This document shows positions 1 through 4,265 of a stretch of 6,358 nt of DNA, one piece after another (the stretch's first letter is position 1; every line of letters begins with the position of its first letter). This stretch comes from JBGTLW01 sp041743835 (GTDB lineage Bacteria; Planctomycetota; Phycisphaerae; Phycisphaerales; Phycisphaeraceae): assembly GCA_041743835.1 (NCBI GenBank), contig JBGTLW010000036.1, forward strand, positions 1-6,358, read 5' to 3'. Position numbers and translations under genes: made by a program. Under the pieces are notes generated by a model. That model had not been told where the DNA came from. It saw nothing but the letters and a program-made list of their open reading frames with translations, and made no database searches.

Positions 1-136
1 CGAGGATGACGCGCAGGCCGTCCCGCGCCGCCCGCGTCGCTGCGGCGATGCCCGCCGGCGTGCCGCCTATGACCAACAGGTCGCAGTCGTGCGTCTGGGT
101 TTGGTCGGACGCGTGCCTAGGCTGCGGATCAATCAT
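1..136 (-). CDS. FAD-dependent oxidoreductase, N-terminal fragment (3' end outside window)
   Basis: This is the first 45 codons of a gene that runs off the left edge. After a short polar leader (residues 1-17) comes a dinucleotide-binding beta-alpha-beta unit: strand D-L-L-V-I, glycine loop G-G-T-P-A-G at residues 24-29, a helix I-A-A-A-T-R-A-A-R, then the second strand L-R-V-I-L at 41-45. The G-G-T-P-A-G-I-A-A-A form is characteristic of the FAD-dependent oxidoreductase family of Pfam FAD_oxidored (PF12831), often found beside glycoside hydrolases in Planctomycetota and Verrucomicrobiota. The ATG at 136-134 is chosen because it follows a purine-rich ribosome-binding site and overlaps the upstream sialidase stop by 8 bases, implying translational coupling. 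No signal peptide is visible, so the part seen looks cytoplasmic. The substrate is unknown. Only the nucleotide-binding loop is visible, so another two-dinucleotide-domain flavoprotein is possible. Confidence 0.85.
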   Translation of the reverse strand, partial: MIDPQPRHASDQTQTHDCDLLVIGGTPAGIAAATRAARDGLRVIL

Positions 137-1289
137 CCTCACCTCGCACTGGAAACACAGCCGCGGCGATGTGGCGCGTGTCGTACATGTTGTTGATCAT
201 GCCGCACTCGAAGACGCACAGTACCCGGCCGTCGGGCAGCAGTGCGAGGTCGCTGTACCCGCTGGGGCCGGGCTCGATGACCTGGAGCGTCTGCCACGAT
301 CGGCCTGCATCTCGACTGAGCTTGGCCGTGAGGTTCTTGCGGTCACGGGCCCTCGCGGTGCTGCCCGGAAGGTCGCGGTCGAGTGAATCGGGATGGGTGA
401 ACACCAGCAGGTCGTGTGCGTCGTGCGACGGGACCACCAGCAAACTCGCGTGACACTGCGCATCGATCAGGTGTGGGTCGAAGCGCGGGATGGACAAGTG
501 GGTGATGCCATCGGGGCTGCCGGATGTAACGCGGCGAAACGGGGATGATTCGTTGCGGCTATTGAACATCACCGAGCCGTCTGACAACTCGGCGACCGTC
601 GTTTCGTTCGGTGTGCCGATGGCGATGCCGTCCTGAGACAACTGTTCGTGGGCCGCCACGGTCGGGCCGGCCTGCCACGCTTGGCCGTGGTCGTCGCTGT
701 AGAGAAGCGTGAGGTCTGATGGCCGATGCGGGTCGCCCGCGCCCGGCGTCGCAGCGCACATCCATGCGGGCACGATCAGTCGGCCCAGGCTCGGCCCGCG
801 CTGCTTGCAGAGGCCGTGCCCCGGCCCGACCGCGAAGGCCGTCCAAGCGTAACGCCCGCGGATCGCCTCGGCGACCTGCGTGATCTCGCGTGGCCGAGTC
901 CATGTCCGCCCTTCGTCATCGCTGCGGATGTAGAACAGCCGCCGATAGCCCTGCATGAACAGGGCGTGGACGCATTTCTCGAACGGGTCGGCGATGGGCA
1001 CGAAATTGTGGATCGGCCCACCACCGTAGTCGCGGTGACCCACTACGACCTGCGGCCCATCCCACGTCAGCCCGGCATCATCCGACCGACGCATGAGCAC
1101 GTCGATGTTCCAGTAGTCGTTGTGCTGCTGTGGGCTGCCCTCGCCCGGATGGATCCGCGCCTCGGTGAACGCCATCGCCACCCCGCCGGGGCTTACCACA
1201 CACGACGGCACGCGGCAGTGGCGATAGCCCGCTTCACGCGCGGTAAACAGATGCGTGCGCGCCGCAGTGTCGGTCGGGTTGGTGGTCAT
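129..1289 (-). CDS. GH33-like exo-alpha-sialidase (BNR repeat protein), complete catalytic set
   Basis: A 386-residue six-bladed beta-propeller of the sialidase superfamily (GH33/BNR), which cleaves terminal sialic acids or related nonulosonic acids from glycans. Four Asp-boxes (S-x-D-x-G-x-x-W) are seen at residues 69-76, 123-130, 198-205 and 325-332. The active-site pattern is complete: Arg26 in H-C-R-V-P (the F-R-I-P position), Arg45 in F-T-E-A-R, Asp58 eleven residues before the first Asp-box serine (the acid/base position of bacterial sialidases), Glu229 and Arg245 sixteen residues apart, Arg317 eight residues before the last Asp-box, and Tyr345 in S-G-Y-S-D-L, the usual nucleophile motif. 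The ATG at 1289 is preferred over an in-frame GTG at 1304 because it has a GGAG five bases upstream and forms a 4-base ATGA overlap with the preceding stop. No signal peptide is visible, which suggests a cytoplasmic enzyme. Sialic acid as substrate is inferred from the family; many environmental BNR proteins are untested. Confidence 0.88.
   Translation of the reverse strand: MTTNPTDTAARTHLFTAREAGYRHCRVPSCVVSPGGVAMAFTEARIHPGEGSPQQHNDYWNIDVLMRRSDDAGLTWDGPQVVVGHRDYGGGPIHNFVPIADPFEKCVHALFMQGYRRLFYIRSDDEGRTWTRPREITQVAEAIRGRYAWTAFAVGPGHGLCKQRGPSLGRLIVPAWMCAATPGAGDPHRPSDLTLLYSDDHGQAWQAGPTVAAHEQLSQDGIAIGTPNETTVAELSDGSVMFNSRNESSPFRRVTSGSPDGITHLSIPRFDPHLIDAQCHASLLVVPSHDAHDLLVFTHPDSLDRDLPGSTARARDRKNLTAKLSRDAGRSWQTLQVIEPGPSGYSDLALLPDGRVLCVFECGMINNMYDTRHIAAAVFPVRGEDD
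137..145 (-). promoter_or_regulatory. Ribosome-binding site of the FAD oxidoreductase, inside the sialidase 3' end
   Basis: On the minus strand the bases GAGGTGAGG directly precede the ATG at 136. The GAGG at 145-142 leaves a 5-base spacer to the start. The site lies within the last codons of the upstream sialidase gene, so ribosomes ending there would meet the next start immediately. It is the reason for choosing the 136 start. Confidence 0.7.
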
Positions 1290-2404
1290 ACACTCTCCAG
1301 CCACGCCATGTTGAACCGGACGAGGCGCACGCCTTCGTACATCTGGTGCGTTCCGCCCTCGAAGGCGCAGTAGATCCAGCCTTCACTCACAGTCCCCGGC
1401 CGGCCGGCGATGATCGTGGAATACGCAGCCGGTCCGTTGTACACCATACGCTTGACCGGCCAGGTTCGTCCACCGTCGAAGCTGGCCCAGACGGCCAGGT
1501 CCTTGCGTTCATGGCTGTCGGTGTCCTGGCTGGTGTAGAGCAGAATATCTCGCTCGTCGTCCGGCACACGGGTAAGCCCTGCGAGGATGCCGTAGTGCCC
1601 GTTGTAGTTGCAGCCGCGCTTCTCCGGGCCGCGATAGCGCGGGCCATCGGGCAGCATCTCCTGACAATGGAGACCTTCCCAGCATTCTCCGGCGTCCCGA
1701 CTGCTTGCAAACCAGCGGCCCGAAGTCACGGCCTGACCTTCGTGGAAGTACTGCTTGCGTGAGCTATAGAGCAGCGTGCCGTCGCGTCGTTCCACGATCG
1801 CGCCTTCGCCGGTGCCGAGGTCGGGGAATGGCGTGGATGGATTCCATGTACGCCCGCCGTCATCGCTGAACAATGCGCTGTTGTAGCCGGTATGCAACTC
1901 GCCTTTGAAGTTCTCGCCGTTCCAGACACGGGCCGCTCGGATCAGTCTTCCGGGTCTTGGGCCGTGATGTAGCGTGATGCCGTGCTCCGCCATATGCAGC
2001 GCCGGCACGTTGCCCTGCACATCTGGGTTGAAGGTCGCTTCCACCGCCTGCCAGTTTCGGGCGTTGTCGGAGCTGCGATAAACCTGGGCTGGATACGGCG
2101 GCTTGGCGCGGCGTGGATGGACGTGTTCGCGATGACAGAAGGCGAAGATGGTGCCGGTGTTGTCGTCCACAACCATGCCGCCGCCCTGGATCGCGGGTTC
2201 CTGGAGAAGCACCATGCCTTCCCAGCTCGCACCGCCGTCGATGCTGCGCCGACTAACCATCCGCTGGCCCGGCTTGGGTGGCACATCCGGATGCCCGCCA
2301 TGGGTGAGGATGACGGTGCCGTCGGTGCTCACGACCAGATTAGGGAAGCGCGTGCCAGCATCCACGAGGCACGCTTCGAAAGCGGGGGTGTGTTGGGTTG
2401 TCAT
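1286..2404 (-). CDS. GH33-like sialidase family protein, atypical active site
   Basis: A 372-residue BNR/sialidase-fold beta-propeller. Asp-boxes occur at residues 54-61, 111-118 (glycine replaced by alanine), 180-187, 235-242 and 308-315. The arginine triad appears present: Arg19 in T-R-F-P-N-L, Arg216 in L-Y-S-S-R and Arg300 eight residues before the last Asp-box. Glu200 sits sixteen residues before Arg216 and Tyr328 lies in A-A-Y-S-T-I, matching the Glu/Tyr nucleophile pair. The position of the acid/base Asp, eleven residues before the first Asp-box serine, is Pro43 here; Asp40 is the only nearby candidate. The arginine found at position 45 of the neighbouring paralogue also has no obvious counterpart. 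It may therefore use a different substrate or mechanism, or be a lectin-like relative. No signal peptide is seen. The ATG at 2404 has no good Shine-Dalgarno sequence; it lies 35 bases after the large hydrolase stop, so translation may depend on reinitiation. It overlaps the next gene by four bases. Confidence 0.85.
   Translation of the reverse strand: MTTQHTPAFEACLVDAGTRFPNLVVSTDGTVILTHGGHPDVPPKPGQRMVSRRSIDGGASWEGMVLLQEPAIQGGGMVVDDNTGTIFAFCHREHVHPRRAKPPYPAQVYRSSDNARNWQAVEATFNPDVQGNVPALHMAEHGITLHHGPRPGRLIRAARVWNGENFKGELHTGYNSALFSDDGGRTWNPSTPFPDLGTGEGAIVERRDGTLLYSSRKQYFHEGQAVTSGRWFASSRDAGECWEGLHCQEMLPDGPRYRGPEKRGCNYNGHYGILAGLTRVPDDERDILLYTSQDTDSHERKDLAVWASFDGGRTWPVKRMVYNGPAAYSTIIAGRPGTVSEGWIYCAFEGGTHQMYEGVRLVRFNMAWLESV
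1295..1298 (-). promoter_or_regulatory. Shine-Dalgarno GGAG that decides the start of the downstream sialidase
   Basis: GGAG on the minus strand lies five bases before the ATG at 1289-1287, and it is inside the last codons of the upstream sialidase-like gene. With the ATGA stop/start overlap it supports coupled translation of the two BNR genes. It also argues against the GTG at 1304, which lies upstream of this site. Confidence 0.7.
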
Positions 2405-2439
2405 AGGATGGCCGCAGGGTGGGCACGTCTTTGTGGCCG
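2405..2439 (-). other. Short intergenic spacer between the large hydrolase and the first sialidase gene
   Basis: These 35 bases are the only non-coding stretch in the window. They contain the hexamer TGGCCG twice in direct orientation on the plus strand (2409-2414 and 2434-2439). There is no convincing ribosome-binding site before the ATG at 2404, no stem-loop with a T run, and too little space for a separate promoter. The likely reading is an ordinary within-operon junction. Confidence 0.6.
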
Positions 2440-4265
2440 TTACTCTAACACCACGTGGCCAAATCGATCGGCACTCTTGTCTGCTGCGATGCCGTCGAAC
2501 CAGCGGAGGAGGCGGACCCGGCCGCGGCCATCATCTTCATTCACCAGGAACGTAAACCGCACGGGCAATCCAGACTCGTAGGCAATGCCCAGCGACTCGA
2601 AGGTGAGGTAAGTTTCATAGACGGTGCGGCCATTGTTGCGTTTGGCGGCAACCGGGGCGTCGAGCTTTCGGTTCGCACGATCGGGCTGCGGTGAAATCCA
2701 GACCCACCCGCTCCCGCCGTCGGCTTCGGTGAGCCCGATCTCGGTGTGGGCATCGCCAGCGTAGAACGCGGCTTGAACGCTGTCGCCGGCCCACATCCCT
2801 GCGCCGGCTGGGCCCGGGTGATGCGACTGGTCGCGCACCTCGAAGCAGAGGTAGATGCCCTTGCCATCGTGCGCCAGTGTGGCCGTGGCCGAGAGGTCCT
2901 CGGGCCCGGCCCAGTTAGGCGTATGAGGATCGGACACCAGGTCCTGGACCGCGGCGTCGGTGTTCAGCACAATGGGTACCGCGCCGTCGATCTTCTCGGG
3001 CTGACCGTCAATCGTGAAGCTTTTCGCGCGCACGGCGCGCTCTGCCACCACGAGCGTCAGCGGAAGCGTCTGATCGACCAACTCGGCCGGTTCGCTCTGG
3101 ACGCGCAACGCCAACCCGACGCTGCCGTAGGCGGTGTCGCGCGGCATGGTGTAGTCGATGGTCGTCTCCCCGGTCGCGCCGCGGGCGACTTGCAGCGACG
3201 TCTGGGCGAGCGCTTCGCCCATCGCCGTCTGGATGGTCACGTTGAACTTTGCATCGCGGTCAAACGTGTTGCGCAGCGTGATCGGCAGTTGCAGCTTGGC
3301 GCCGGGCGGCAGACCGACCACGTCCTGGTAGGTGATGAACACGGGCGCTTGGGCCCGGCCGAAGGTCACGCCGGCATCCGCCTCGACATAGAACGGGTAA
3401 CCGTCGCCTTCCCACGAAATCAGCCCGTCGCGCGGTTCGATCACGCGCGATCGGCCGAACATGTTGCTGACGGTCACGGGCTTGTCGGCGGCAAAGCGCA
3501 TCATCAGCCTTGCCCCGCGGTCGTGTGGCCAGATGAGCCAGACCTGAGTGCCATCCTCGCGAGTGTAGGCGCACGCCTGGAGTCGGTTATCCAGCGACAC
3601 CTCGCCCCGGCCGGTGGTGTTGGCAAGCCGCTTGATGAGTTCGTTGTACGCATGACCGGAGGGTTTGAGCCGTTGGTTGTAGGTGATCAGGCCCCAGTTC
3701 TCACCGTCGAGGTAGCCGCCCTGAGGGTCGAAGGTGTCGGTGGTGGTGAACCAGATATAGAAGTACGAGTTGGCCTGACTCTTGGCCCAGCCGACCTTCT
3801 TGACAAGGTTGTCCGCCTGCACAAGACGCCCCATCGGGCTGCTGCCAGACGGCAGGCCCGCCTCGGAGTTGCCAAGCAGCGTCTGCTCGATCGGCCGCCC
3901 GCCGTCCCGGTTCCACCGCTCGACCATGCGCTGCAGCGTGATGTAGTTGTCCAGCGCACCGTGCGCGTGCCACAGCGCGACGTCCGCCTCTGTCGCCAGC
4001 TCGGTGTACATACGGGGGTTGAAGTCCTTTTTCTCTTTGCCGTGCCGCACCGTGTTGCCCCCGGTACCGATACGCACACCGGGGATTTCCTCGCGGAACG
4101 CACGGCGGAAGACCTCGTGCATCTTCAGGTACGTGTCGATCTCGGGCAGGTACTCAAAGCCGGGCAGGTCCGGCTCGTTGTAAAACTCGACCGACAGGAT
4201 GCGGTCGGCATACGGGAGGTACTTCTCGCGTGCCGACTTCTTAGCCCACTCGTAGTAGGCCTGTA
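2440..4265 (-). CDS. Large modular glycoside hydrolase, 3' part: catalytic barrel (second half), beta domains and CBM9
   Basis: Downstream part of the frameshifted hydrolase; residue numbers assume the frame is restored and count from the first full codon at the right window edge. The barrel continues with strand V-E-F-Y-N-E-P-D, whose Glu728 (codon 4176-4174) fits the acid/base of clan GH-A enzymes, resembling the W-N-E-P-D motif of GH39. Glu832 in L-G-N-S-E-A-G (codon 3864-3862), 104 residues later, fits the nucleophile. A beta domain follows to about residue 995, then an Ig-like/NEW3-like stretch to about 1110. Residues ~1114-1305 match carbohydrate-binding module family 9: F-T-I-D-G start, G-I-Y-L-C-F-E-V-R-D strand, D-S-V-Q, V-Y-E-T-Y-L, L-V-N-E-D-D-G, and the end F-G-H-V-V-L-E. 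The frame is also open upstream to a GTG at 4503, but 4503-4266 reads as Arg/Pro-rich nonsense, so that start is not believed. The family assignment beyond clan GH-A is uncertain. Confidence 0.82.

Noticed and set aside
1290..1304. In-frame GTG at 1304 as start of the downstream sialidase
   Set aside because: It has no suitable ribosome-binding site, whereas the ATG at 1289 has GGAG at a 5-base spacing and forms a standard ATGA overlap.
726..1373. 215-codon open frame on the plus strand
   Set aside because: It lies opposite the two sialidase genes, whose motifs and Asp-boxes are unmistakable; its translation is Arg/Ala/Pro-rich with no motif.
3026..3040. GCGCGC hairpin with a 3-base loop, considered as a terminator
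   Set aside because: It lies inside coding sequence, is short, and on the transcribed strand is followed by GAAAAG rather than a U run.
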